Assembly: GCA_035500775.1 (NCBI GenBank)
Contig: DATJWY010000067.1
Coordinates: 1 to 11,631 of the forward strand
Direction of reading: 5' to 3'
From: DATJWY01 sp035500775
Lineage (GTDB): Bacteria > Pseudomonadota > Alphaproteobacteria > Acetobacterales > Acetobacteraceae
DNA length: 11,631 nt
Below the pieces are notes generated by a model. The model saw nothing but the letters and a program-made list of their open reading frames with translations, was not told the origin of the DNA and ran no database searches. Below, piece after piece: positions 1-7,416 of this stretch (position 1 is the stretch's first letter; each line of letters begins with the position of its first letter). A program made the translations under genes and the position numbers.

Positions 1-3000
1 CTCCGCATCGCCGGCTTCAAGAGCTTCGCCGAGCCCGTCTCGGTCGAGATCCTGCCGGGGCTCACCGGCGTCGTCGGCCCCAATGGCTGCGGCAAGTCCA
101 ACGTGGTGGAGGCGCTGCGCTGGGCCATGGGCGAGAACTCCGCCCGCTCGCTGCGCGGCGGCGAGATGGACGACGTCATCTTCGCCGGCACCGCCGCCCG
201 CCCCTCGCGCAACCTCGCCGAGGTGACGCTGTCGCTGGAGGAGGCGACGGGCCTCGCCCCGCCGCCCTTCCATGAGCAGGCGGATCTGCAGATCACCCGC
301 CGCATCGAGCGCGGCGCCGGCTCCTCCTACCGCGTCAACGGGCGGGAGGTGCGGGCGCGCGACGTGCAGACCCTGTTCGCCGACCTCGCCAGCGGCGCGC
401 GGTCCTCAGCCATGGTCAGCCAGGGCCGGGTTTCCGCCCTGGTCGCGGCGCGGCCGGAGGAGCGGCGGCAGGTGCTGGAGGAAGCCGCCGGCATCACCGG
501 CCTGCATGCCCGCAAGCACGAGGCGGAGCTGAAGCTGCGCGCCGCCGAGGCGAACCTGCAACGGGCCGAGGACCGGCGCGGCCAGCTCGACAGCCAGCTC
601 GCCGGGTTGAAGCGGCAGGCGCGGCAGGCGGCACGCTACCGCTCGATCTCCGACCTCGTGCGCGAGGCGGAGGCGGATTACCTCGCCTTGCTGCATGCCC
701 GCGCGGATGCGGTGCTGCGCGCGTCCCGTATCGCCGAGGCGGAGGCGCGCACGGCGCTGGCGGCGGCCGCTTCACGGGCGGAGCAGGCGGCGCTAGGCCT
801 GTTCGAGGCCGAGCAGGCCCTGCCTGGCCCGCGCGCCACCGAGGCCGCGACGCGCAGCACGCTGGAACGCCGCCGGGTGGAAGCGGAAACGCTGGACGCG
901 GCCGAGCAAAGCGCGCGCGAGGCGCTGGCCCAGGCCGAACACCGATTGCAGCAGATCCGGCAGGATCTGGCGCATGCCGAGCGGTCGCGGGACGACGCGG
1001 CGGCGGCGCGGGAACGGCTGGCGCGGGAAGCGGCGACGCTGGCCGACTCCGCCGCCTCGCTGCCCGGACGCATCACGGCGGCGAACGCGACGCTGACCGA
1101 GACGGAAGCCGCCTCCCGCGCCGCGCAGGACGCGGCCGACCGGGCGGCCGCCGAGGCGGCGGCGGCCACGGCGCGCGCGGCGCAGGCGCAGGCCGCGCTG
1201 GAGGCCGCCGGCGAGCGGGTCCGGCGCCTCGCCGCCCAGCGCGACCGGCTGGCGGCCGAACGGGACGCGGCGGCCCGGGGCATGGTGCCGCCGGAAACCC
1301 TGGCGGCGGCGCGGGGCGCGGCGGAATCGGCGCAGGCCGCGCAGGCGGCGGCGGCGGCGGCGCTCGCGGCGGCCGAGACGGCGCAGGCCGAGGCCACCGC
1401 CCATCATGCCGAGGCCCGGCGCGAGGCGGCGGAAGCAGAGGCCGCGCATGCGCGGGCGCGCGCGGCAGCCGAGACGGAAGCGCAGCGCCTCGCCCGCATC
1501 ACCGAGCAACACACCGCCCTCGCCGCCGAGCACGCGGCGGCGGAACAGCGCCTGGTGCCGGCCGAACGGCTGGACGCGGCGCGGCGGGAGAGCGAGGCGG
1601 CGCAGGCCGCGCTCGTGGAGGCGCGGACGACGCTGGAAGCCGCCGAGGCCGCCCGCGCCGCCGCCGCCGAGGCACTCGCCGCCGCCAATCGCCGGGCCTC
1701 CGAGGCGGATTCGGCCCGCGCCCGCGCCCGCAACGAGGCGCAGATGGCGCGGCAACGGGCGGAGAAAGTCGCGGCCCAGCATGCCCGGCTGGCGTCGGAG
1801 CACGCGGCGGCCGAGGCGGATGCGGTGCCGGAGGCGGAGAGCGCGGCGGCGCGGGCGGCGGTCGCGGCGGCGGAAGCGGCGATGGCCGAGGCGGATGCGG
1901 CGCTCGCCCGCGCCGAGACGGACCGCGCCAGGGCCGAGGCGGCGCAGGCCGCGCGCGACAAGGAAGCCGGCGCGGCGGCGGCGGAAGCCGCGAAGCTGCG
2001 CGCCGAGGCCGAGGGCCTCGCCGACATGCTGCGCGCCCGCGAGGACGGCGCCGCCGCGCCGATCCTGGACCAGGTCAGCGTGCCGCCCGGCCTGGAAGTG
2101 GCGCTCGCGGCCGCGCTCGGCGAGGCGCTGGAAAGCGCGAGCGACCCCACGGCGCCGCGATTCTGGCGCGACCTGCCGCCGGTCGAGGCGCCGTTGCCGG
2201 CGCCGGCCACGCCGCTCGCCGGGCTGATCGAGGCCCCGGCGGCGCTCGGCCGCGCTTTGTCGCAGATCGGGCTGTTGCCGGAGGACGCGGACGGGGCGGC
2301 GCTGCAGGCGGCGCTCCGGCCAGGTCAGATCCTGGTGACACGGGACGGCGCCGTCTGGCGCTGGGACGGGCACACGCTCCGCGCCGGCGCGCCCACCGCC
2401 GCGGCGGCACGGCTGCGGCAACGCAACCGGCTGGCCGAGGTGGAGCGCGCGCTGGCGGAGGCCGACACGGCGGCGCGCGCGGCGCGGACGGAAGCGGACG
2501 CGGCCAGGATTGCGGCGGAAGCCGCCCGCGCCGCCGAGCAAGCGGCGCGCACGGCCCGGCGCGCGGCGGAAGCGACGGCGCAGGAGGCCCGCTCCCGCGC
2601 CGCCGCCCTCGCCGCGCGGGCCGCCCAGGCGGCGAGCCGGATCGCCGCCCTCGCCCCGCAACTCGCCCGCCTCGCCACCGAACGCAGCGAGGCCGACTCC
2701 GCCAGCGAGGCGGCGGAGGCGGCGCTCGCGGCCCTGCCGGACCCGGCCGCCTTGCGCCAGGAGGCGGAGGCCGCCCGCACGGCGGAAAACGCGGCCCGGG
2801 CGGCGCAGGACGCGGCGCGCGAGGCACGGCGGCAGGCGGAAGCGGCGGCCGAGGCGGCGCGGGGGGCCGAGGCACGGCTCGCCTCCGAGGCGGCCGGGGC
2901 GGAAAGCCGGCTGGCCGCGCTCGGGCCGCAACGCGCGCGCCTCGCCGCCGAACAGGCGGAGGCCGAGGCGGCGTTGGCCCGCCGCCGCGCCGAAGCGGAG

Positions 3001-4521
3001 TCGCTGCCCGACCTCGCCGCGTTGCTGGCCCGGCGGGACGGGGCGGCGGCGGCGCAGGCGGCGGCGGAAACCGCCCTCACCGGCGCGCGCGCCGCCCGCC
3101 AACAGGCCAGCGCGGCGCTGGACGCGGCACGCGCCGAGGCGTCGCGGCTCGCGGCCGAGGCGGCCGAGGCGGAAAGCCGCATCGCCGCCATCGACCCGCA
3201 TCTCGCCTCGGTCAGCACCGAACTCGGCGAGGCGGACGCGGCGCGCACGGAGGCGGAAGCCGGCATCGCCGCCCTGCCCGATCTCGCGGCGCTGCGGGAG
3301 GCGGTGGAGCAGGCGCGCGCGGCACTCGCGGCGGCGCAGACCCAGGAAGCGGCGGCACGGCACGAGACGGCCAATCTCGGCGGCGAGGAAGCGCGCATCG
3401 CCATCCGCCTCGCCGCCCTGGCGCCGGAAACCGCCGAATGGGAGACGCGGCACGCGGATGCGAGCGCGCGGCTGGAGGAACTCGGCGCCCGGCTCGCCGC
3501 CGCCGAGACGGAACGCGAGGCCCTGGCCGAGGCGCCGGACATGGCGGCGACGCGCCGGCGCGCGGCTGGCCGTGCCCTGGCGGAAGCGGAAGCCGCGCAC
3601 CAGGCCGCCGCCGAGGCCCTGCGCGCGGCCGAGCAGGCGGGGCGCGACGCCGCCGAGGAACGCCGCGCCGCCGATGCCGCCTTCGCCGCCGCGCGCGAGA
3701 CGGTGCTGCGCGCGGAAGGCGAGGCGGCGCAGGCCAGCGCGGCGGTGGCGGCGATCGAGGCCCGGGTGGCGGAGCGCCTGGGCGAGAATGCCGCCCTGCC
3801 TGCCCCGCCCGAGTTTTCCGACGCCGCCGAGGACCGCGCCCGGCGCAAGCTGGAGCGCCTGGGCCGCGAGCGCGACGAGATGGGCCCGGTCAATCTGCGC
3901 GCCGAGCTGGAAGTGCAGGAGGTGGAAACCGAGATCGCCACCATCGAGCGCGAGCGTCAGGAACTCGGCACCGCCATCGCCAAATTGCGCGGCTCGATCG
4001 GGCATCTCAATCGCGAGGGGCGGGAACGGTTGACCGCCGTGTTCACCGAGGTGGACCGGCATTTCCAGGCGCTGTTCGCCCGCATGTTCAACGGCGGAAA
4101 GGCGCATCTGGCGCTGGTCGGCTCGGATGACGCGCTGGAGGCGGGGCTGGAGATCTATGTGCAGCCGCCGGGCAAGAAGCTGGCGACGCTCTCCCTGCTC
4201 TCCGGCGGCGAGCAGGCGCTGACGGCGCTGTCATTGATTTTCGCCGTGTTCCGCTGCAACCCGGCGCCGGTCTGCGTGCTGGACGAGGTGGACGCGCCGC
4301 TGGACGACGCCAACGTGGACCGGTTCTGCACCCTGCTCGAGGACATGGTGCGCGAGATCGGCACGCGCTTCCTGGTGGTGACGCATCACCACCTGACGAT
4401 GTCGCGGATGGACCGGCTCTACGGGGTGACGATGCAGGAACGCGGCGTGTCGCGGCTGCTCTCGGTCGATCTGCAGCGCGCGGCGGCGATGGTGGATGAG
4501 GGGCGGCAGGCGGCGGAGTGA
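1..4521 (+). CDS. smc: Chromosome segregation protein SMC, 5'-truncated, with extra-long alanine-rich arms
   Basis: SMC is the ATPase core of bacterial condensin (with ScpA/ScpB); it loads on DNA and organises chromosomes. The frame is open from base 1, so the start codon lies just upstream and only a few residues are missing. Counting from the first codon seen, the N-terminal head has FKSF at 7-9 and Walker A GPNGCGKS at 26-33. An N-terminal coil runs about 165-680, a hinge-like globular part about 680-805 (IL..V..PPGLE..LAAALGEAL, later RWDG.TLRAG), and a C-terminal coil about 810-1310. The C-terminal head has FTEVDRHFQALF from 1348, signature LSGGEQ at 1400-1405 and Walker B VCVLDEVDAP with D1428/E1429. 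All ATPase motifs are intact. At about 1,510 residues it exceeds the usual 1,150-1,200; the excess is in the coils, which are dominated by Ala, Glu and Arg and carry 90-residue repeats. Identification is very secure; domain borders are approximate. Confidence 0.97.
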   Translation, partial: LRIAGFKSFAEPVSVEILPGLTGVVGPNGCGKSNVVEALRWAMGENSARSLRGGEMDDVIFAGTAARPSRNLAEVTLSLEEATGLAPPPFHEQADLQITRRIERGAGSSYRVNGREVRARDVQTLFADLASGARSSAMVSQGRVSALVAARPEERRQVLEEAAGITGLHARKHEAELKLRAAEANLQRAEDRRGQLDSQLAGLKRQARQAARYRSISDLVREAEADYLALLHARADAVLRASRIAEAEARTALAAAASRAEQAALGLFEAEQALPGPRATEAATRSTLERRRVEAETLDAAEQSAREALAQAEHRLQQIRQDLAHAERSRDDAAAARERLAREAATLADSAASLPGRITAANATLTETEAASRAAQDAADRAAAEAAAATARAAQAQAALEAAGERVRRLAAQRDRLAAERDAAARGMVPPETLAAARGAAESAQAAQAAAAAALAAAETAQAEATAHHAEARREAAEAEAAHARARAAAETEAQRLARITEQHTALAAEHAAAEQRLVPAERLDAARRESEAAQAALVEARTTLEAAEAARAAAAEALAAANRRASEADSARARARNEAQMARQRAEKVAAQHARLASEHAAAEADAVPEAESAAARAAVAAAEAAMAEADAALARAETDRARAEAAQAARDKEAGAAAAEAAKLRAEAEGLADMLRAREDGAAAPILDQVSVPPGLEVALAAALGEALESASDPTAPRFWRDLPPVEAPLPAPATPLAGLIEAPAALGRALSQIGLLPEDADGAALQAALRPGQILVTRDGAVWRWDGHTLRAGAPTAAAARLRQRNRLAEVERALAEADTAARAARTEADAARIAAEAARAAEQAARTARRAAEATAQEARSRAAALAARAAQAASRIAALAPQLARLATERSEADSASEAAEAALAALPDPAALRQEAEAARTAENAARAAQDAAREARRQAEAAAEAARGAEARLASEAAGAESRLAALGPQRARLAAEQAEAEAALARRRAEAESLPDLAALLARRDGAAAAQAAAETALTGARAARQQASAALDAARAEASRLAAEAAEAESRIAAIDPHLASVSTELGEADAARTEAEAGIAALPDLAALREAVEQARAALAAAQTQEAAARHETANLGGEEARIAIRLAALAPETAEWETRHADASARLEELGARLAAAETEREALAEAPDMAATRRRAAGRALAEAEAAHQAAAEALRAAEQAGRDAAEERRAADAAFAAARETVLRAEGEAAQASAAVAAIEARVAERLGENAALPAPPEFSDAAEDRARRKLERLGRERDEMGPVNLRAELEVQEVETEIATIERERQELGTAIAKLRGSIGHLNREGRERLTAVFTEVDRHFQALFARMFNGGKAHLALVGSDDALEAGLEIYVQPPGKKLATLSLLSGGEQALTALSLIFAVFRCNPAPVCVLDEVDAPLDDANVDRFCTLLEDMVREIGTRFLVVTHHHLTMSRMDRLYGVTMQERGVSRLLSVDLQRAAAMVDEGRQAAE
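1249..2040 (+). repeat. 90-residue repeats in the N-terminal SMC arm
   Basis: Three in-frame units begin at bases 1249, 1519 and 1789, exactly 270 bases apart. Each starts with LA[AS]E[RH]xAAA and reaches a Val-Pro pair at unit positions 13-14 (VP at 1285, 1555 and 1825), followed by a helix that begins (P/A/E)-E and contains A-A-R. The units have diverged, so this is not a recent copy event. The third unit fades into the hinge. Alanine-rich low complexity makes the intermediate parts hard to align, but the landmark spacing is exact. Confidence 0.75.
2635..3620 (+). repeat. 90-residue repeats in the C-terminal SMC arm
   Basis: Units start at bases 2635, 2905, 3175 and 3403. The first three open with SR[IL]AA[LI]xP and are exactly 270 bases apart; the fourth opens IRLAALAP after a shortened third unit. 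Each contains a Pro-Asp landmark: ALPD, SLPD, ALPD and EAPD, with the proline codons at 2737, 3007, 3277 and 3535 (spacing 90, 90 and 86 residues). The sequence after the landmark (DxAALR-like) resembles that after the Val-Pro landmark in the other arm. Confidence 0.78.
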
Positions 4522-4525
4522 GGCC

Positions 4526-4590
4526 AGGGGCTCTGCCCCTGGACCCCGCCAAAGGCTAAGCCTTTGGAATCCTTTTGTTTTTGTCTGTGT
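4526..4590 (+). terminator. Two-hairpin terminator behind smc
   Basis: Four bases after the smc stop codon lies a stem AGGGGC/GCCCCT with loop TCT (4526-4540). It is followed by TGGACCCCG and a 9-bp stem CCAAAGGCT/AGCCTTTGG (4549-4567), then a T-rich run at 4571-4582. The second stem plus T-tract is a good intrinsic terminator. The same two-stem layout recurs behind other genes in the window. Confidence 0.75.
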
Positions 4591-4620
4591 CCGTCGTGTT
4601 CGGACGACTGACGCCGCCAG

Positions 4621-4680
4621 GAAAATCGATCGGTTTCCAAAGGCCTACGGCCTTTGGCGGGTCGAGGGCTGAGCCCTCGC
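4621..4680 (-). terminator. Two-hairpin terminator behind the FYDLN-acid gene
   Basis: Read on the minus strand, this begins about 20 bases after the gene's stop codon. It has stem CGAGGGC/GCCCTCG with loop TCA (4663-4679), then GACCCG, then the 9-bp stem CCAAAGGCC/GGCCTTTGG (4637-4657) and a short T-run within 4622-4636. It mirrors the element behind smc, so this spacer is a back-to-back terminator pair between convergent genes. Confidence 0.65.
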
Positions 4681-4700
4681 CTTGCCTTTCTAATACCTGA

Positions 4701-5036
4701 TCAGCGCTCGTCTTCGCCGCGGTCGGTCTCGACCTCGATGTCGCCGGCGATCGGATCGGCGTCATCCTCGAGATCGGAGGTATCCTCGAGGACATCCTCT
4801 TCGACCTCCTCCTCGGCGCCCTCGACCTCGACGTCAGCCTCCTCAAGCCCGGGCACCGGGACCTTCTTCGGACGCTTATCCTCGAGCAGGTTGCCGCCGC
4901 CGCGACGCGGACGCGGCTGTTCAACCGGCTGCGCCGTGTCGCATTTCGGGCAGACGGCAGGAGAGTGGGTGAGATCGTAAAAGCGGGTGCCGCAAGCGAC
5001 GCAAACACGCTTGGTGCCGAGTTCGGGCTTGGCCAT
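4701..5036 (-). CDS. FYDLN-acid family protein (TIGR02300-like), zinc ribbon with acidic tail
   Basis: A 111-residue protein of unknown function, typical of alphaproteobacteria and commonly found beside aroA. Four cysteines form a likely zinc ribbon: CVAC at 12-15 and CPKC at 29-32. Between them is FYDL (19-22), the family hallmark, although the next residue is Thr rather than the usual Asn. A basic, Pro/Gly-rich linker (about 35-60, RPRRGGG, KRPKK) leads to a long Glu/Asp-rich tail (about 69-111) expected to be disordered. I chose the ATG giving MAKPELGTKR because the ribbon starts right after it and AAGGG lies just upstream; a longer frame starting at 5078 adds 14 unlike residues. The gene is divergent from aroA and convergent with smc. 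The zinc ribbon suggests a nucleic-acid or protein adaptor, which is inference only. Confidence 0.88.
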   Translation of the reverse strand: MAKPELGTKRVCVACGTRFYDLTHSPAVCPKCDTAQPVEQPRPRRGGGNLLEDKRPKKVPVPGLEEADVEVEGAEEEVEEDVLEDTSDLEDDADPIAGDIEVETDRGEDER

Positions 5037-5068
5037 GGAAACCCTTGAAAGCCGACTGGAAGCCGCGC

Positions 5069-5097
5069 CCCATGCCACCGGCGGACGCTTCTGTCAA
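5069..5097 (-). promoter_or_regulatory. Probable promoter of the FYDLN-acid gene
   Basis: On the minus strand a perfect -35 box TTGACA (5092-5097) is followed after 17 bases by CATGGG (5069-5074). The -10 is poor, but the -35 and spacing are ideal. Transcription would start about 25-30 bases before the ATG at 5036. Confidence 0.5.
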
Positions 5098-5113
5098 ACC
5101 AAGCCTGCAAGCC

Positions 5114-5142
5114 CTGACAGGGAAACGGCGACGTGGTAAGGC
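5114..5142 (+). promoter_or_regulatory. Possible promoter of aroA-cmk
   Basis: CTGACA (5114-5119), 17 bases, then TAAGGC (5137-5142). The -35 matches the consensus in five of six positions, but the -10 is weak. It would give a leader of roughly 75 bases before the aroA ATG. It is the best candidate I see in the 186-base divergent spacer, and it may not be the real one. Confidence 0.3.
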
Positions 5143-5222
5143 CGGACCTCCGTTCTGGACGGGGACGCATCGGGGGGCCGGGCCTCTCGCCTCGCCTTCT
5201 AATGCCGCGCATCCGGATCGCC

Positions 5223-6545
5223 ATGACCAAGCCCCTCTCCGCCTACCGCCCCACCATCCCCCTCGCCGGCGACATCACCGTTCCCGGCGACAAGTCGATC
5301 AGCCACCGTGCCCTGATGTTCGCCGGCCTCGCCATCGGCGAGACGCGGATCAGCGGCTTGCTGGAAGGCGAGGACGTGCTGCGCACCGCCGCCGCCATGC
5401 GCGCCCTCGGCGCCGAGGTGACGCGCGACGCGCCAGGCGCCTGGCGGGTCAGCGGCGTCGGCGTCGGCGGGCTGCGCGAACCGGAGGACGTGCTCGACAT
5501 GGGCAATTCCGGCACCGCCGCCCGGCTGCTCGCCGGCCTGCTCGCGAGCCACCCGCTCTTCGCGGTGATGACCGGGGATGCGAGCCTGCGCCGCCGGCCG
5601 ATGCGCCGGGTGACGGAACCGCTCGCCCTCTGCGGCGCCCACTTCGCCGCCCGCGCCGGCGGCCGCCTGCCGCTCGCCATCGAGGGCGCGGCCGAGGCGC
5701 TGCCGATCGAGTACCGCCTGCCGGTCGCCTCGGCGCAGGTGAAATCCGCGGTGCTGCTCGCCGGGCTGAACGCCCGCGGCGCCACCCGGGTCGAGGAGCC
5801 GGTGCCGACCCGCGACCATAGCGAGAACATGCTGCGGCATTTCGGCGCCACGGTAACGGTGGAGGCTGCCGGATCCGGCCGGGTCATCACCCTCGCCGGC
5901 CAGCCGGAACTCACGGCCAGCGACATCGTGGTGCCGGGCGATCCCTCCTCCGCCGCCTTCCCGCTCGTCGCCGCCCTGCTGGTGCCGGGCTCGCGCGTCA
6001 CCGTGCGCGGCGTCGGGCTCAATCCGCTGCGCACCGGCCTGTTCCAGACCCTGCATGAGATGGGCGCCGGCCTCGCCTTGGCGAATGAGCGCGTCGAGGG
6101 CGGCGAGCCCGTGGGCGACATCACCGCGACGGCGGGGGAACTCATCGGCGTGGACGTGCCGCCCGAGCGGGCGCCGAGCATGATCGACGAATTCCCGATC
6201 CTCGCGGTCGCCGCCGCCACGGCGCGCGGCACGACGCGGATGCGCGGCCTCGCCGAGCTGCGGGTGAAGGAAAGCGACCGCCTCGCCGCGACGGCGGCGC
6301 TGCTCGCGGCGAACGGCGCTCGGGTGGAGATCGAGGGCGACGACCTGCTGGTGCACGGCACCGGCGCGCCGCCGCCGGGGGGCGGGATGGTCGAGACGCA
6401 TATGGACCACCGGCTGGCGATGAGCGCGCTGGTGCTCGGCCTCGCCGCCGCCGCGCCGGTGCGGGTGGACGACACCGCCTTCATCGAGACGAGCTTCCCC
6501 GGCTTCATCCCGCTGATGACCGGGCTCGGGGCGTGCTTCGCATGA
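5223..6545 (+). CDS. aroA: 3-phosphoshikimate 1-carboxyvinyltransferase (EPSP synthase)
   Basis: This enzyme transfers the enolpyruvyl group of phosphoenolpyruvate to shikimate-3-phosphate, the sixth step of the shikimate pathway to aromatic amino acids, in the cytoplasm. The 440-residue product has the complete family set: GDKSISHR at 22-29, GNSGTAAR around N95, SAQVK at 170-174, RDHSE at 197-201, DPSSAAFP from 240, NPLRTG from 267, MIDEFP with D322, VKESDR with E350, and DHRLAMS from 395. GDKS, RDHSE and SAQVK are typical of class II enzymes such as that of Agrobacterium. The residue matching the class II alanine near the PEP site is glycine (G97). The start at 5223 (MTKPLSAYRP) puts the catalytic lysine at 24, as expected; longer starts at 5202 and 5133 add unlike sequence. 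The stop overlaps the cmk start (ATGA), indicating coupled translation. Confidence 0.97.
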   Translation: MTKPLSAYRPTIPLAGDITVPGDKSISHRALMFAGLAIGETRISGLLEGEDVLRTAAAMRALGAEVTRDAPGAWRVSGVGVGGLREPEDVLDMGNSGTAARLLAGLLASHPLFAVMTGDASLRRRPMRRVTEPLALCGAHFAARAGGRLPLAIEGAAEALPIEYRLPVASAQVKSAVLLAGLNARGATRVEEPVPTRDHSENMLRHFGATVTVEAAGSGRVITLAGQPELTASDIVVPGDPSSAAFPLVAALLVPGSRVTVRGVGLNPLRTGLFQTLHEMGAGLALANERVEGGEPVGDITATAGELIGVDVPPERAPSMIDEFPILAVAAATARGTTRMRGLAELRVKESDRLAATAALLAANGARVEIEGDDLLVHGTGAPPPGGGMVETHMDHRLAMSALVLGLAAAAPVRVDDTAFIETSFPGFIPLMTGLGACFA

Positions 6546-7180
6546 GCGGCGCCCTGGTCATCGCCATCGACGGCCCGGCCGCGGCCGGCAAGGGCACGCT
6601 CGCGCGCCGGCTCGCCGCCGAACTCGGCCTGCCCTATCTCGATACCGGCCTACTCTACCGGGCGGTCGGCCGGCTGGTGCTGGAGACGGGGAACGACCCG
6701 GCGGACGCGGCGGCGGCCGAGGCGGCGGCGCGGGCGCTGTCCCCCGACCATCTGCTGCGCAACGATCTGCGCCAGCCGGACGTGGACCGCGCGGCCAGCG
6801 CCGTCGCCGCCGTTCCGGGCGTGCGCGCCACCCTGCTCGACTTCCAGCGCGGCTTCGGCGCCAGCAGCGGCGCGGTGCTGGACGGGCGGGATATCGGCAC
6901 AGTGATCTTCCCGGATGCCCCGGTGAAGCTGTTCGTGACCGCGAGCGCCGCGGCGCGGGCGGAGCGGCGCTGGAAGGAATTGCTCGGGCGCGGCGTCGCG
7001 GCAGAGCTGGACGCGGTGAGCGCCGAGCTACGGGCGCGGGACGCGCGGGACGAGGCGCGGGCGGCGGCGCCGCTGCGCCCGGCGGCGGATGCCGTGGTGC
7101 TTGATACCACCGCGCTTGACGCCGATGCGGCCTTTGCCCACGCGATGGCGATCGTGCGGGACAGGCTTGTCGCATTGTGA
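6542..7180 (+). CDS. cmk: Cytidylate kinase
   Basis: Cytoplasmic nucleoside monophosphate kinase that phosphorylates CMP and dCMP from ATP, needed for CTP/dCTP balance and nucleotide salvage. The product is 212 residues, normal for the family. Visible motifs are the P-loop GPAAAGKGT (11-19), YLDTGLLYRAVG (32-43) with the nucleotide-contacting Asp34 and Arg40, GRDIGTVIFPDA (115-126) of the NMP-binding region, and FVTASAAARAERRW (131-144), which covers the mobile lid. The ATG overlaps the aroA stop by four bases, so the two are translated from one mRNA. An in-frame GTG at 6533 is only nine bases earlier and would add three residues. The gene ends in a hairpin cluster rather than continuing into rpsA as is usual in proteobacteria. 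Confidence 0.97.
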   Translation: MSGALVIAIDGPAAAGKGTLARRLAAELGLPYLDTGLLYRAVGRLVLETGNDPADAAAAEAAARALSPDHLLRNDLRQPDVDRAASAVAAVPGVRATLLDFQRGFGASSGAVLDGRDIGTVIFPDAPVKLFVTASAAARAERRWKELLGRGVAAELDAVSAELRARDARDEARAAAPLRPAADAVVLDTTALDADAAFAHAMAIVRDRLVAL

Positions 7181-7193
7181 GCAAGTAAGACCG

Positions 7194-7267
7194 GGGGCTC
7201 TGCCCCTGGACCCTGCCGGGGGCGAGCGCCCCCGGACCCGCACAAGTTATTGTGGGGCCTGGGGCCC
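7194..7267 (+). terminator. Hairpin cluster behind cmk
   Basis: Four stems follow the cmk stop codon: GGGGC/GCCCC with loop TCT (7194-7206), CCGGGGGCG/CGCCCCCGG (7216-7235), CACAA/TTGTG with loop GTTA (7241-7254) and GGGCC/GGCCC (7255-7267). The first two share the layout and linker TGGACCC seen behind smc. There is no T-run, so if it terminates it may need Rho; it could also stabilise the 3' end. Confidence 0.55.
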
Positions 7268-7416
7268 TAAGTCCCGGAGCTTCAATCCCGGGGGATCACG
7301 CTCTAAGGTCTGGGAACTCCAAGGCCCTGTCGTGCGAATGCACACCTGCACATCTCGGCCGCGGCCTTTGTGACGCTGGCTTAGAACGAACAGCGAGGCA
7401 TGGTGAGATTCAGGGC

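Noticed and set aside
2510..4033. A 507-codon open frame in another plus frame of smc
   Set aside because: The translation is almost only Arg, Pro and Ala, typical of a shifted frame of GC-rich coding DNA.
793..4107. A 1,104-codon open frame on the minus strand opposite smc
   Set aside because: It is a by-product of extreme GC content and Ala/Glu/Arg-rich codons in smc, where stops are rare in other frames. Its translation is Arg/Gly-rich with no domain, and the smc frame is unambiguous.
5133..5222. Longer N-terminus for aroA
   Set aside because: The extra residues do not resemble the family, and the 5223 start gives the expected distance to GDKS. The extension would also run into the possible promoter.
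7268..7300. A T-arm-like TTCAATC between GC-rich bases, suggesting a tRNA
   Set aside because: No acceptor, D or anticodon stems can be built around it; it belongs to the hairpin-rich spacer behind cmk.
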